Positions 1-11,800 of a DNA stretch of 64,000 bases are shown piece after piece; the stretch's first letter is position 1, and each line of letters opens with the position of its first letter. Location of the stretch: positions 3,348,001 to 3,412,000 of the forward strand of contig NC_079238.1 in the NCBI RefSeq assembly GCF_027921745.1, read 5' to 3'. The notes below the pieces were generated by a model. That model was not told where the DNA came from, made no database searches, and saw only the letters and a program-made list of their open reading frames with translations. Position numbers and translations under genes: made by a program. This DNA comes from Schizosaccharomyces osmophilus. Taxonomy: Eukaryota > Ascomycota > Schizosaccharomycetes > Schizosaccharomycetales > Schizosaccharomycetaceae.

Positions 1-1176
1 AGAGATTTATATCCAGAAGACAAAAATGCAAAAGAAGGTGCCGCGTTGGAAGACCACATTTACATGGACAGCATGGGTTTCGGTATGGGTTGCTGTTGCT
101 TACAACTTACATTCCAAGCAAAAGATTGTGATGAAGCTCGTTTATTGTATGATCAGCTTACCCCGATAACACCCTTAATGCTTGGTATATCTGCCGGTAC
201 GCCAGCTTTTCGAGGCTATTTGGCCGAACAGGATTGTCGATGGAGTGTTATTGCCGGTGCAGTCGACGATCGTACAAAGTCCGAAATGGAATCCGTTCCA
301 AAATCTAGGTATGACTCTGTTGATATGTATATCTCAAACGATCCTCGTAATCTCCCAGAATACAATGACGTTCCTGTAGTCTCAAACGAGGGTTGCTATG
401 AACAGTTAATAAAAGGAGGAATTGACGAAAAGTTGTCAAAGCATATGGCTCATATATTTGCACGCGATCCTTTGGTTATTTTCAGTGACAACATTCAGCA
501 AGACAACAGTACTTCTAATGGCCATTTTGAAAATTTGAACTCTACCAACTGGCAATCCATGCGTTTTAAGCCCCCTCCACTCAACAGCTCAATTGGTTGG
601 CGTGTTGAATTCCGATCAATGGAAATCCAATTTACAGAATTTGAAAATGCTGCTTATTCTGTGTTTGTTGTCATGCTTTCCAGAGCTATTCTCTCTTTTG
701 ATCTGAATTTTTATATGCCTATTTCCTTGGTTGATGAAAATATGGTGAATGCCCAGGCTCGCGATGCAATTCATCGGAAGAAGTTTTGGTTCAGGTGCAA
801 TCCATTTTCTAACGCTGAAAATCCTCTGGAACGTGGTCAATGTCGGCAATTAACTTTAGACCAAATATTTAATGGAGAACAAACTGAAAATGGATTCCCC
901 GGGTTGGTACAAATAGTTCGCAGTTATCTGTATACCTGTAATCCCGATGCTGAAACGTTGTGTTCATTAGATCGTTATCTTCGTTTGGTTTCAAAACGTG
1001 CAAGTGGAAAATGTTTAACTGAGGCATCTTGGATTCGCAATTTCATAACGACCCATCCTCTTTACAAGCAAGACAGTGTGGTTTCGCCTGAGATTAATTA
1101 TGACTTGATAAAGCGGATAACAAGCATCATCAATGGTGAAAGGAATGAAAGTCTCTTTAATGATTGTCGCTGCTAA
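1..1176 (+). CDS. gcs1: Glutamate-cysteine ligase Gcs1, 3' part (5' end outside window)
   Basis: Gamma-glutamylcysteine synthetase joins glutamate and cysteine in the first, rate-limiting step of glutathione synthesis in the cytosol. The frame is open from base 1, so the 391 residues seen are the C-terminal part; S. pombe Gcs1 is about 670 aa, so roughly 280 residues lie to the left. The visible part has the eukaryotic GCS core: MGFGMGCCCLQ, then the segment around LGISAGTPAFRGYL, and RFKPPP shortly before the GWRVEFR motif that contributes to the active site. A TTG at 46 is only an internal codon and not a start. It is followed on the same strand by res2, the same order as SPAC22F3.10c and .09c. 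Identity is secure; no intron is needed in this part. Confidence 0.93.
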   Translation, partial: RDLYPEDKNAKEGAALEDHIYMDSMGFGMGCCCLQLTFQAKDCDEARLLYDQLTPITPLMLGISAGTPAFRGYLAEQDCRWSVIAGAVDDRTKSEMESVPKSRYDSVDMYISNDPRNLPEYNDVPVVSNEGCYEQLIKGGIDEKLSKHMAHIFARDPLVIFSDNIQQDNSTSNGHFENLNSTNWQSMRFKPPPLNSSIGWRVEFRSMEIQFTEFENAAYSVFVVMLSRAILSFDLNFYMPISLVDENMVNAQARDAIHRKKFWFRCNPFSNAENPLERGQCRQLTLDQIFNGEQTENGFPGLVQIVRSYLYTCNPDAETLCSLDRYLRLVSKRASGKCLTEASWIRNFITTHPLYKQDSVVSPEINYDLIKRITSIINGERNESLFNDCRC

Positions 1177-1482
1177 AAATTGTGTATCACTCATTAATAA
1201 ATATTCATGGTCCGTTAATCATGCTTGAAGACTACGAAATTCTTAGCATAAAAACTAATATATTTTTTAGACGAGGTTAATCTTATGGTTTATGAAAACT
1301 GTTTATCCAAGTAAAAATCAATTCATTTAAATCTTTTTAGCACTAATGATTATTAAAAGTAATCATTCAAATATAAGAAACGTATCAAACACTGTATACC
1401 AGCTTAAGCTTCCGACTGTAGATGTGCCCCACCCTTCCTTTCGATAATTAGTGTATGGCACTTTCACACAAATACCTTACAA

Positions 1483-1488
1483 ACGCGT
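1483..1488. promoter_or_regulatory. MluI cell-cycle box (ACGCGT) upstream of res2
   Basis: The sequence reads ACGCGT 31 bases before the res2 start codon. This hexamer is the binding core of MBF, the complex of Cdc10 with Res1 and Res2. Two more copies lie downstream, at 1680-1685 in exon 1 and at 1863-1868 in the intron. Autoregulation is inferred; only the motif is seen. Confidence 0.5.
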
Positions 1489-1518
1489 CTTCCTAGTTTA
1501 TACGTGTTTAGGTTCTTA

Positions 1519-3630
1519 ATGGCGCCACGATCAACGGCAGTACACGTTGCCGTTTACTCCGGAGTCGAGGTTTATGAATGTTTCATTAAAGGAGTCTCAG
1601 TTATGCGCAGGCGGCGGGACTCATGGTTGAATGCAACACAAATACTTAAAGTAGCCGATTTTGATAAACCACAGAGGACACGCGTGTTGGAAAAAGAAGT
1701 TCAAATTGGAACACACGAAAAAGTACAAGGCGGATATGGAAAATATCAAGGTAAGTAGCAAAGTTGTCGCGTCTTATTTCGCGTATGAAGGAAACCAAAT
1801 TACCGGCGAGTTTAGATATTCTGTTGCAAGACATGTACTACTATCGTTGATTAAAGATAAAAACGCGTTAATTGTTTTCATTGGACTGTTGTAAGCTAAC
1901 TTACAGGCACTTGGGTACCTTATGAACGCGGTATGGATCTGGCAACTCATTATAATGTTCTTGAAATATTGGGCCCAGTCTTGAATTTTGAAATCACAGA
2001 GGATGATCCTCCTGCTCAGAAAAAGCGAGTTACGAAACCAAAACGACCTTCCACCAGAGGTAAAAGAGGTCGTAAGCCTTCTTCATTATCGAATGCTACC
2101 AATCACCAAGTTCAGGATAGCTTTGAATCCTCTCCTGCCTCACCTATGGTCGCCCCGACTACAAACAACTTATCTAGCGCTGCAGAGGAACCGACATCAG
2201 TAACACCTCTACCCCCTTCTCCGTCTACTACATTATTGTCTCCAAATGAAGTGATTCAAAAGGAAGACGAATCTAGCATTTTAGATTCTTCTTTGGATAA
2301 ATATGAAGAGTCACTTTTAGATTTTTTCTTGCATCCCGAAGAAGCACGAATTCCGTCGTTTTTATATTCTCCTCCTCCTGATTTTCAAGTCAATAGTGTG
2401 ATTGATGATGATGGCCACACATCTTTACACTGGGCATGCTCTATGGGGCATATTGAGATGATAAAGCTACTTTTAAGGGCTAATGCTGACATTGGTGTCT
2501 GTAATCGACTAAGTCAAACACCGTTAATGAGAAGCGTTATATTCACAAATAATTATGATTGCCAGACTTTTCAACAAGTCTTAGATTTGCTTCAATCAAC
2601 TATCTACGCTGTAGACTCGTGTGGACAGTCAATTCTTCATCATGTTGTGCGTTCAACGTCAACACCTTCAAAAGTCAATGCTGCGAAATATTATTTAGAT
2701 TCTGTGTTAGAAAAACTGGTCTTAATCCAGCCTTTTGAAAATGTTGTTCGTCTAGTAAATTTGCAAGATTCGAATGGTGATACCGCATTACTCATAGCAG
2801 CTAGAAATGGAGCAACGGAATGTGTCAATTCTCTTTTGAGCTATAATGCCAATCCTTCTATTCCGAATCGTCAGCGACGTACTGCTTCCGAGTATCTCGC
2901 AGAAACAGATAAAAAATCACAGGCAATAGTGCCCGCCTCGAATGGCAATTCACTACGGAACGGCTTGCCTTTCTCCTATTTCGCGCCAACGATTATAGTG
3001 CCTTCTTGTTCTTCACATGCTTTTGGTAAGGCTATACCTTCTATTTCAGAAAAATTTTCAGAACTCGCTGAGGAGTATGAAATACGTCTTCGGGAAACAG
3101 AAGATGCTTTAGCACGAGCGAATCGTTTAAAACAAGACACCCATAGCGAAATAGCACGAACTTATCAAGAACTTGCATTGTTGCAGAATAATGACCCTGA
3201 TAATCTGAATACTTTAGAGCGGTTCAACATGGCAGAACAAGATAAATGTCAAAATAAGTCTTTGGAGTTGCAAGCCTGGATGGAGCGTAGACAATTGTTT
3301 GATCTAAATGAGTCAATGAAAGAAGCAAGGCTGTCTACCAGAAACTTGGAAGTTGAACCTAATGCTGATGATAAGGCTTCTTGGGATAATATTAAGCAAA
3401 AATATGGAAGCATGGATGAACGCAGTGCACTTTTGAATCGATTGAGTCTATTGCAAACTTCAAGGAAACAAATGGCATTCTATATAAGCAAGCAATACGA
3501 AGAAATGGGCATTGATGATACCGTCAATAATTACCGTCGGCTCATTGGTATGAGTTGTGGAATAAATCCAGAGGAGTTAAGTCTCGAAATTCTTGATGCC
3601 GTCGAAGAAGCCTTGGCTCGTGACAAGTGA
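1519..3630 (+). CDS. res2: MBF transcription factor subunit Res2 (APSES domain plus ankyrin repeats)
   Basis: Res2 is a DNA-binding subunit of MBF (with Cdc10), which drives G1/S and premeiotic S-phase genes through ACGCGT. Exons are 1519-1750 and 1907-3630, giving 651 aa (S. pombe about 657). The 156-nt intron has GTAAGT and a CTAAC only a few bases before the TTACAG acceptor; joining restores [11 protein letters not shown]. The N-terminal KilA-N/APSES domain (about residues 3-105) includes the run [15 protein letters not shown]. Ankyrin repeats are clear near residue 248 ([15 protein letters not shown]) and near 367 ([13 protein letters not shown]). The C-terminal third is charged and probably coiled-coil, ending in the conserved [10 protein letters not shown]. 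The ATG at 1519 is chosen because MAPRS matches the family N-terminus. Confidence 0.96.
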
Positions 3631-4198
3631 TTAAATCGTTTGGCATCATTTTTTTTCCTTTACGTTTCATGCTACTGTTATGACCATCTCTATCTATAAT
3701 TTCTCGATGTTGCATCTCTTATTTATGATTAGTTTACTTTGATTTTTCGCATCCATTACTCGTTACTGGCATTCTTTTACGGTATACTTAGCGCGAACCT
3801 CCCATAATAAAGCTTATAATGTTGGTTTAAAATAGAATGTTTATAAGGCCTATTGTGTCTCCTAAATTAATGAATCTACCTTAATGTTAATTAATGTACA
3901 TATCAATACGTATTGAAGAGAGTAGTAATATAGATGTTTTTATTCAGTATCGTACTGTAATCATACATGTACCTTATTTCACTTTAGTGTTTTACTATTT
4001 CTTACATTAATTGTAAGGTGATATCATATTAGCATATATTTAGCATTCGTGTCTGAAAAAAATGTATCTTTAAACTAATAAAGGAAATATAGGGATTACG
4101 GAAAAAAGGGTGAAATTTTGTTTTATTTTTTGCTAATTATTTTGTTAAAATTCTGAAAATATTTGTACGAGGGTACAGTCAGGGTATATAAATAAAAA
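3631..4198. other. Intergenic, res2 to rok1
   Basis: 568 AT-rich bases holding the res2 3' region and the rok1 promoter. I see no ORF, RNA gene or repeat here. A TATA-like run (gtatataaataa) lies just before the rok1 start. Confidence 0.6.
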
Positions 4199-5644
4199 AT
4201 GGACGCATTGAAACTTCTTACTACCAATGTTAAATTCAAGCATAAACCAGTGGAGAAAGAAGTAGAAAAGAAAGAGGAATTGAGAAATGAGTTATATACT
4301 GGTGGTAAAGTGAAAATAACCGGGTCTAATCCTATAGATCCTGTGGTTGAATTTCCCGATTGCATATTCAAAGAAAATTTGGATAAACAGCATGTGGATG
4401 ACTGTTCTGCCATTCAGAGGTACTCTATTCCTATTTTATCAATGAAGCGCGATCTGTTAGCTTGCGCTCCTACAGGATCGGGAAAAACAATTGCTTACCT
4501 GTTTCCTATTCTCTACTCTCTTCAGTCCCATGTTGAAGGCGGTTACAGAGCACTCATAATCGCTCCCACAAAGGATTTGTGCGAACAAATTTATAAGCAA
4601 GCGAAAAGACTTACAATTAATTCGTCTGTTCATGTGACTGAGTTGAATAAATCGAATGAAAAAATTCAGGAGAAGTCTCCTCAGTTGCGCGAAAAGTACG
4701 ATATATGTATAACTACACCAATGAGACTTGTCCATGCCTTACGGAGTGGCTTAAAACTGGACAAAGTCGAATATGTGGTGATGGATGAGGCAGACCGCCT
4801 TTTTGAAGAAGGATTCGTCGAACAAACGGATGAAATTTTAAGTGCTTGTACCCACCCAAAAGTATGTAAAAGTCTTTTTTCAGCCACGCTTCCTTCTACC
4901 GTTGAAGAATTGGCTCAAACAGTAGCCCGTGATCCTCTACGTGTCATTGTTGGAACGAAGGATACCTCTAAAAGCATTGACCAAAAGCTTTTGTTTGTTG
5001 GTTCCGATACTTCCAAGGTTGTTATTTTCCGCCAAATGATAGCGAACGGTGAAATTAAGCCACGCGTTGTTATTTTTGTCCAAGACATAGAGCGTGCGAA
5101 TGCTCTTTACACAGAATTAATGTTTGATGAAATACACGCTGGCGTTATACACGGTGAGCTTCCCGAGGTTAAACGAGAAGAAGTCCTTAATAAATTCCGC
5201 CATGGAGATATATGGGTACTGATAGCCACCGATCTTTTAGCAAGAGGTATCGATTTTCATGGCGTCAAAATGGTTATCAACTTTGATTTCCCTCAAAGTG
5301 TACACAGTTACATTCATCGCATTGGTCGTACGGGCCGAGCCGGTCACGCAGGAAAAGCCATCACTTTTTTCACCAAGGACGATAGTGAGTATGTGAAACT
5401 TGTCGCAGGAGTTATGAAAGCTTCTGGCTGTGAAGTTCCCGAGTGGATATTGTCGCTTCCTAAACCCTCAAAGGGAATGAAGAAGAAACTGAAGAAATCT
5501 CCACCTAAAAGAAAAAGGATAACCACTCGAGCTTCTTATGACAGACATAAAGAATTGAGAAAGAAAGAACACATTAAAAAGCTTAAGCGTGATGCTTCAA
5601 TGACAAAACAGAAAGAAAAGGAGGGATCACCAAAAAATGATTAG
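4199..5644 (+). CDS. rok1: DEAD-box RNA helicase Rok1
   Basis: Rok1 is a nucleolar ATP-dependent RNA helicase of the DEAD-box family needed for 18S rRNA maturation in the small-subunit processome (family knowledge). The single exon encodes 481 aa. Visible motifs are APTGSGKT (motif I, residues 90-97), PTKDL (Ia), DEAD (196-199), SAT (228-230), ARGID (V) and HRIGRTGR (373-380). The Q-motif region reads SAIQRYSIP. The last 70 residues are strongly lysine-rich, typical of Rok1 C-termini. It lies between res2 and atp20 on the same strand, matching SPAC22F3.08c. The general DEAD-box assignment is certain; Rok1 rather than another family member rests on synteny and the short N-terminus. Confidence 0.94.
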   Translation: MDALKLLTTNVKFKHKPVEKEVEKKEELRNELYTGGKVKITGSNPIDPVVEFPDCIFKENLDKQHVDDCSAIQRYSIPILSMKRDLLACAPTGSGKTIAYLFPILYSLQSHVEGGYRALIIAPTKDLCEQIYKQAKRLTINSSVHVTELNKSNEKIQEKSPQLREKYDICITTPMRLVHALRSGLKLDKVEYVVMDEADRLFEEGFVEQTDEILSACTHPKVCKSLFSATLPSTVEELAQTVARDPLRVIVGTKDTSKSIDQKLLFVGSDTSKVVIFRQMIANGEIKPRVVIFVQDIERANALYTELMFDEIHAGVIHGELPEVKREEVLNKFRHGDIWVLIATDLLARGIDFHGVKMVINFDFPQSVHSYIHRIGRTGRAGHAGKAITFFTKDDSEYVKLVAGVMKASGCEVPEWILSLPKPSKGMKKKLKKSPPKRKRITTRASYDRHKELRKKEHIKKLKRDASMTKQKEKEGSPKND

Positions 5645-6194
5645 CACTAGAGTATGAGTCAGGGTTTCTTTTCGGATTTATGTCTAGACGGTTTTATTTG
5701 ATTATGCATAGCTTTTGTAACTTTTATGGAATCACGCATTTCATTCAATAGGGTTTACCGACATCGATTTCATAGTTCAACTACTTATAATATGATGCCA
5801 AAAGTTGTAGGGAAGGAAAAGCTCGCCAAATTGTGTAAAACTTTTATTTATAAAGAATTTAAAGAAGGATTCATGCTGCTTATTTGCTGTTACTATTGTA
5901 GTTCATATACGAGTGTCCGCTATTGAATGTTGCGTCCTCCTATCTCAATCATGCGCGCGAAGCTTGAGCAACTTCTAATAAGTTAATTGTTTCCTTAGTA
6001 AAAGTATAGCTTGAATCAATAGCTGTCTCAAAGTAAAATCACTAAATCATATATATGAGACACTTCCTATCCCTCCTAATTTATGTTACCCCAGCGTTGT
6101 TACTTACCACCATGATTGAGCCCGTTCCCAGATGGATATTAGTACTTGACATTTCCCATCCCCTCCTCTTTGGACAAACAGCATTGTTTTAAAT
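5645..6194. other. Intergenic, rok1 to atp20
   Basis: 550 bases with the rok1 3' region and the atp20 promoter. The short open frames here look random, and I see no RNA gene. Confidence 0.6.
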
Positions 6195-6650
6195 ATGATT
6201 TTTAGAAGCCGGGCATTTCTTAAGTTTACTTCTTCTTCCTTGAAAGGAGCTCAATTCTCCACAAGCACGGCTGCTTCTCAAGCAAAAAGTCGATTCCAAC
6301 CCTATGCTCAAAAATTAGCAGGTAAGTTTTAAATGTTAGAAGAAAATGTTAACAAAATATTTAGGTGCTTTTGAACCTGCTACTTATTGGGCCTCTGTCG
6401 GTAAGGAATTGTTCCAACAAATTTACCATTCTCAAAAAATGGCCAATCCTTCCAAAGCTCATGTATGTGCTTATTGAGATATTTGATGAATTTTTGTGCT
6501 AATGATTGTAAAAAGTCTCCATTCTTATTCTGGAAAAGTCAATCTTCTGAAACATGGGGTCGTAACTTTTACTTAAGCGTTGAATTGCTTGGTATTTTTT
6601 GCGTTGGTCAAATGGTTGGCCGCAGAAAGGTCACCTCTTATGGCCATTAA
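6195..6650 (+). CDS. atp20: Mitochondrial F1Fo-ATP synthase subunit g (Atp20)
   Basis: Subunit g is a small Fo subunit involved in ATP synthase dimerisation and cristae shape in the inner mitochondrial membrane. Exons are 6195-6321, 6365-6462 and 6516-6650, encoding 119 aa (S. pombe about 118). The introns are 43 and 53 nt; the first runs from GTAAGT to TTTAG, the second from GTATGT with CTAAT to AAAAG. The N-terminus is basic, Ser-rich and Phe-rich, as expected for a mitochondrial presequence. The middle reads PATYWASVGKELFQQIY, and the C-terminus has a membrane segment around LSVELLGIFCVGQMVGRR with the GxxxG-like glycines typical of subunit g. The neighbour order fits SPAC22F3.07c. No single exon is longer than about 45 codons, so ORF scans miss the gene. 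Confidence 0.9.
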
Positions 6651-7526
6651 TTTTCTCTTTCTTTTAACTTTCCAAGTACATGGACAGCAATGAAGAGACT
6701 TGAGGTAGGAGACATCTCTTCCGTGATGACCTAGATAGGTTATAACTAATCTTTTCTTCATGCTGCTTGCAATACATTTTGTTTAAAACAATAAAAATAA
6801 AAATCATTCAATAGTTTGATAAGTATTTGGCTGGGTATCGTTCCGGTTGTCGCTAAAAACGAGTTAGTATTGGATGTATTCTGATTTTGTATTGTGTATT
6901 ACACTCTCCATGGTAACTTTTTTGGAAGTGAACTCTAATTCATTACAACGGCTAAAAACAAATTTTTTTACTCTCGCTAATTAAGAATCGAATGGTTGAC
7001 TCAACGTAGTGTTTCTCTGCAGATTTCGCTGCCCAGATCGGTTCTTACCTTGAAAGTGAAGAGTAGATATGTATGATTTTTTGCGCATATTTTTAAAATA
7101 TTAGATATTATATAAAAATAAAAAAGAAAGTAAGCAAATGTAAAACCATACTTTGCCATCTTGATTATTTGAAGTGTAAACAAAAGCCCATAGGTGTTTA
7201 TGTAAAATCCAAAAAGAAAATAAAAAAGTTTCCAACCGAGCTAGAACTGTTCTCTCTATGTCTTTATGAGTGAAATAACTTTCATTGATTTACTTGTTTT
7301 CTTTTTTCTTTAAAACCATGGAAGCGCATAAATGCTTTATTGATTCATCGCCGAAAAAGGTTATTATGTCTTTTAAACTACTAAACCCATTTTCTTAATT
7401 ATACTAACATATCAATTCTTCTGTTATTTTTTTGTTTGTAATATAATCCTTTCATTTGTGCAGATGTCTTTCGTACACCCCTTCTTCTCATTTGGTTCCA
7501 TTCCTTATATTCATCTTTAACTCAAA
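6651..7526. other. Intergenic, atp20 to the aim41-like gene
   Basis: 876 AT-rich bases. I see no coding exon, tRNA or obvious repeat. Forkhead-core GTAAACA occurs within the sequence gtgtaaacaaaag near 7176. Confidence 0.5.
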
Positions 7527-8064
7527 ATGCAGTCCTTGTTGAGATCTAGGTTGATTCCAATCCGTTTCCAGTATCGAAGATTCGCTACTAATATTGGTAA
7601 TAAATAGTTGTCTTTAGGATGAAGGATTTATTAATGTTTTGTAGTGATGCCTGCTTTACAGTCCGAGATACGGAAAAAATTGATGGAATCCATGAGAAAC
7701 AAAGACAAGAAACAGACTAGCACTATAAAGGTAAGCGGTGATTGACTAATTGAAGACTCCTGTTCCTTTTTCTTGCGCGCAAGGATGTCTGACGGAACAA
7801 GTTGAAGTTTCAGTTGAAAATGGTAACTTGGAAGAATACAACCCTAACTGAGTGTATTAGTTATTTTTATCTGAAATTGAAATTGCCAACAAATCCAATC
7901 GTCCTGTAACAAATGATTCGGAGGTTACTCGACTTTTGAACAAAAGCATTAAGAAGAAGAAGCAAGCTATAGAACAATTTCTTTCAGCAAACAGAACAGA
8001 TCTCTCCGATAAAGAAAAGGATGAAGTTGAAATCTTACAAAAGTTCCTTCCTCGCGACGCATAA
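7527..8064 (+). CDS. aim41: Aim41/YqeY-domain protein, probably mitochondrial, unusually short
   Basis: YqeY/GatB-related domains are linked to tRNA-dependent amidotransferases; fungal Aim41 is mitochondrial and of unclear function. Proposed exons are 7527-7596, 7645-7730 and 7861-8064, giving 119 aa. The N-terminus MQSLLRSRLIPIRFQYRR looks like a mitochondrial presequence. Exon 2 (LMESMRNKDKKQTSTIK) and exon 3 (LFLSEIEIANKSNRP) join without a gap into the family core (AMKAKDKxRLSTLRMLLAEI type). The frame then stops at TAA after FLPRDA, where yeast Aim41 would continue for about 60 residues. The same frame stays open for 41 more codons after the stop. The protein may be truly short, decaying, or affected by a sequence error. 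I do not recall this gene at the S. pombe locus. Confidence 0.6.
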
Positions 8065-8851
8065 ATATCCATCGGTCATTTGACTTCCGATCCTTTTCTT
8101 GTAAATATAGATCCCCTCTTATACGAGCTTGTCAACATGATCGCTCCTTACAGTTTAGCACCCCAGAATGAACTTGCTTTGCTGACTCCATGAAGTCAAT
8201 ACGAAAACGCTATGCAAAAAGATAAGCGCATAGCTCTTTATGGATCTACATTGGTCTTGCTTTAGAATCTTTAGTCTATGTCTTTTTGGCTTGTTGAATA
8301 TACCTACCTTTTAACAGAAGCAACTCGTCTATCATGAAGTAAAGTACATCCAGAAATGAGTTCAAACATATTCAAAAGATTGTGATAAAAAAGGGCCTAC
8401 TCTTGGGTTCCAAAAGTTGCTAGTTTACTGTCACGCAAATGTGAACCCCAACAATCCTCAAGAGTGAAATAATTGTTCAGAATTCTTAGTAATAAAAACA
8501 AATTGAAAAATAAAGAATTAAAATAGAATAAGTAGCGATGGCTGACTTAATTGCTCAGCTGTATAGTATATGAATATGTACTAACGTACTATGCAAAGCC
8601 TATTTGACTAGATACATTTATTTTTCTATTTTAATGCTAGATATTCTTTTTTACTATTCTCATAAATTTAAGTATTAAATTAAAGCCGCAAGCAAGCCAT
8701 TTGCTGACAAACTATCGACCGTAAAGTGGTGCTCATGTCCAACTCTGCTATAACCAACTACACCTCCCATACTAAAAACAGAAGTCAGCTGTATTTAAAA
8801 CCATCAACTGCATTTATTGCCACTTGGCATTAAGTTCTCTATATAATCTTC
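8065..8851. other. Intergenic, aim41-like gene to lon1
   Basis: 787 bases. It starts with 41 open codons in the aim41-like frame, after its stop. It also holds an imperfect inverted repeat whose ends ACTCTTG (8399-8405) and CAAGAGT (8459-8465) could pair. No tRNA features are present. Confidence 0.5.
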
Positions 8852-11800
8852 ATGATTACACGCCTTTCAAGAGCCTGTTTGAGGCGATCAGGCGCTAACC
8901 GCTGGAAAAGCGAACTGTACCATAATCCCTCGTTTTCTTCTCAATTTTCTACATCATGCATTGCTTTGCATCCAAACATTGGTCCTTTTCGATATTCACA
9001 AGCTCTTTCACGGGGTAAAGACTCGAAAAATGAAAAAGTACCTAAAAATGACAGTGAAACAAAAAAGTCGCCGTCATCAGAGAATGAGTCTTCAAAACAG
9101 AAAGAGCTTCAGTCTCATAAGCAGACCTTAAAAAAGAATCCGGAACGGAAAAAAGATGAAGAAAATACAGAAGCAATCAAAACTTTTGTTAGATCATCTT
9201 CCAGTAACGCGAAGGACGAAAAAGAACAAGCTAATGATTCTTTTAGTTTGGAAACTTCTGGAAAAAAGAAAGACACGTCTAAAAATGCTATACCAGAAGT
9301 ATATCCTCAATTGCTAGCTTTACCTATCGTGCGAAGGCCATTGTTCCCGGGCTTTTACAAAGCAATTGTCACTAAGGATCCTTCTGTTTCAGAGGCCATC
9401 AAGGAATTAATAAAGAAAAGGCAACCCTATATTGGTGCTTTCCTTCACAAGGACGAAAATGCAGATACCGATGTAATTACAGATGTAAACCAAGTTTATC
9501 CGGTCGGTGTTTTTGCTCAAATTACAAGTATTTTTCCTACAAAAAATGCGGGTGAAACAGCCTTAACAGCTGTTCTTTATCCCCATAGACGTATACGCAT
9601 CACAGAATTAATGCCTCCTAAGGTTCACATCACTCCTAGCGCTGACTCCAAAGAGCTCAAACAAGCAGACGGGTCCGAAGAATTAACTACTGCTGACAAT
9701 AGCAAAGGTGATTCTAAATTGGAAAGTACAGCTTCCATGTTACAGGACTATAATGTTTCTGTGGTGAATGTCGAAAATATTCACAATCTTCCTTTCAATC
9801 GCCAAAATCCAGTAATAAAAGCACTCACTGGCGAAATTATGAGCACTTTTAAAGAGATTGCGACCTTAAGTCATATTTTCCGTGAACAAATTGCCAATTT
9901 TTCGATTTCAACAGGAACAAACAATGTTTTTGATGAACCTGCTAGATTGGCGGACTTTACTGCTGCGGTTTGCTCTACTGCTCTTCAGGACTTACAAGGT
10001 GTCTTGGAAGCTCAGAATATTGAAGAGCGATTAGAAAAAGCTTTAATAATTCTAAAGCAAGAACTTATTAATGCTCAACTGCAAAGTAAGATTAGCAGAG
10101 ATGTTGAACAAAAACTGTCTCAGCGCCAGAAAGAATTTATATTAATGGAGCAAATGAAGGGAATAAAGAGAGAACTCGGCCATGATGACCCTAAAGAGGC
10201 ATTACTCAATGAATTCAGAAGAAGAGCCGAGGAGACAGAAATGCCTGAACATGTGAATAAAGTTTTTAAGGAAGAGCTTTCTAAATTTCAACATCTAGAA
10301 CCAATGGCTGCTGAGTACAATGTTACTCGCAATTATTTAGACTGGATAACTCAATTACCATGGGGTAAAAAGTCTTCGGAAAACTTCAACATTCAATACG
10401 CTAGGGATATATTGGATAGGGATCATTATGGTTTAAAAGACGTGAAAGACCGCATTCTCGAACTTGTTGCAGTCGGAAAATTAAGAGGTACCATGCAAGG
10501 AAGAATTATTTGCCTAGTAGGGCCTCCTGGTGTCGGTAAAACATCTGTTGGTAAATCAATTGCTTCTGCATTGAATCGAGAATTCTTTAGATTTAGTGTT
10601 GGTGGCTTAACCGACGTTGCTGAAATTAAAGGACACCGTCGTACTTATATTGGGGCGATGCCTGGCAAGGTAGTACAAGCTTTGAAGAAGGTACAAACCG
10701 AAAATCCCTTAATTTTAATTGATGAAATCGATAAAGTTGGAAAAAGTCATCAAGGAGATCCACATAGTGCTTTACTTGAGCTTTTAGACTCTGAGCAAAA
10801 TTCGGCTTTTTTGGACCATTATATGGATATGACTTTAGACGCCTCCTCAGTTTTGTTCGTTTGCACTGCCAATACTGTAGATACAATACCTCCTCCTTTG
10901 CTAGATCGAATGGAACTTATTGAAGTATCAGGTTATGTGGAGGCAGAAAAGCTTCACATTGCTAGAGATTATTTAATTCCCCAAACGAAGAAAAATTGCG
11001 GATTGAAGGATGCAAACGTAACAATGTCTGACAATGCGATTAGAGGCTTAATTCAATTTTACTGTCACGAAAGCGGCGTACGGAACCTAAAGAAATCCAT
11101 TGAAAAAATATTCCGGAAAACTTCATTTCAAATTGTCCAGAATATTGGAGATAAGAAGGAAGGCCCTGTTAAAGAAGCACAAGAAAGTTCAACCAATAAA
11201 GAGCACGATGAAGCAGGAAGTACAGACCAAACTGCTGATAGTTCATCTGTTGTTCCCCTTGATGTACCAAACGAAATTAAGGTTGATATAGACGAAAAGG
11301 ATTTGATTGACTATCTTGGCCCTCCAATACACACCTCACCTCGTCTTTATGATAGGACGCCAAACGGTGTAGTTATGGGTTTAGCTTGGACTCCAATGGG
11401 TGGTGTTCCATTGTACGTTGAAACTATAGTTAAAAACAACTTGTCTGCTGCTTCTGCTCCTTCGTTAGAAAGAACTGGCCAACTTGGTGATGTTATGAAA
11501 GAATCTTCAGAGTTATCCTACTCCTTCTGTAAAAGCTTCTTATCTAAGAATTTCCCAAAAAATAGGTTTTTTGAACATGCTCGTTTGCATATGCACTGTC
11601 CAGAAGGATCTATATCAAAAGATGGCCCGTCTGCTGGTATTACCATGGCTACCTCATTACTATCTTTAGCCTTAAGCACGCCTGTACCCGCTACTACTGC
11701 AATGACAGGTGAGCTAACCTTAACTGGCAAAGTTCTTCGGATCGGTGGTTTGAGAGAGAAAGCTGTTGCAGCCAAGTTATCGGGTATAAAAGAAATTTTA

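Noticed and set aside
1661-1894. ORF running from res2 exon 1 through its intron
   Set aside because: The frame differs from the Res2 frame in exon 1, and the intron has good splice sites that restore the conserved YQGTWVP junction.
7784-7822. Possible mini-exon within the second intron of the aim41-like gene
   Set aside because: It would add an in-frame TGA in the needed phase, while direct joining of the flanking exons aligns with the YqeY core without a gap.
8399-8465. 67-nt imperfect inverted repeat that looked like a tRNA or small RNA
   Set aside because: There is no T-arm or D-arm consensus and it is too short for a nuclear tRNA; only the outer seven pairs are perfect. No C/D or H/ACA boxes in place.
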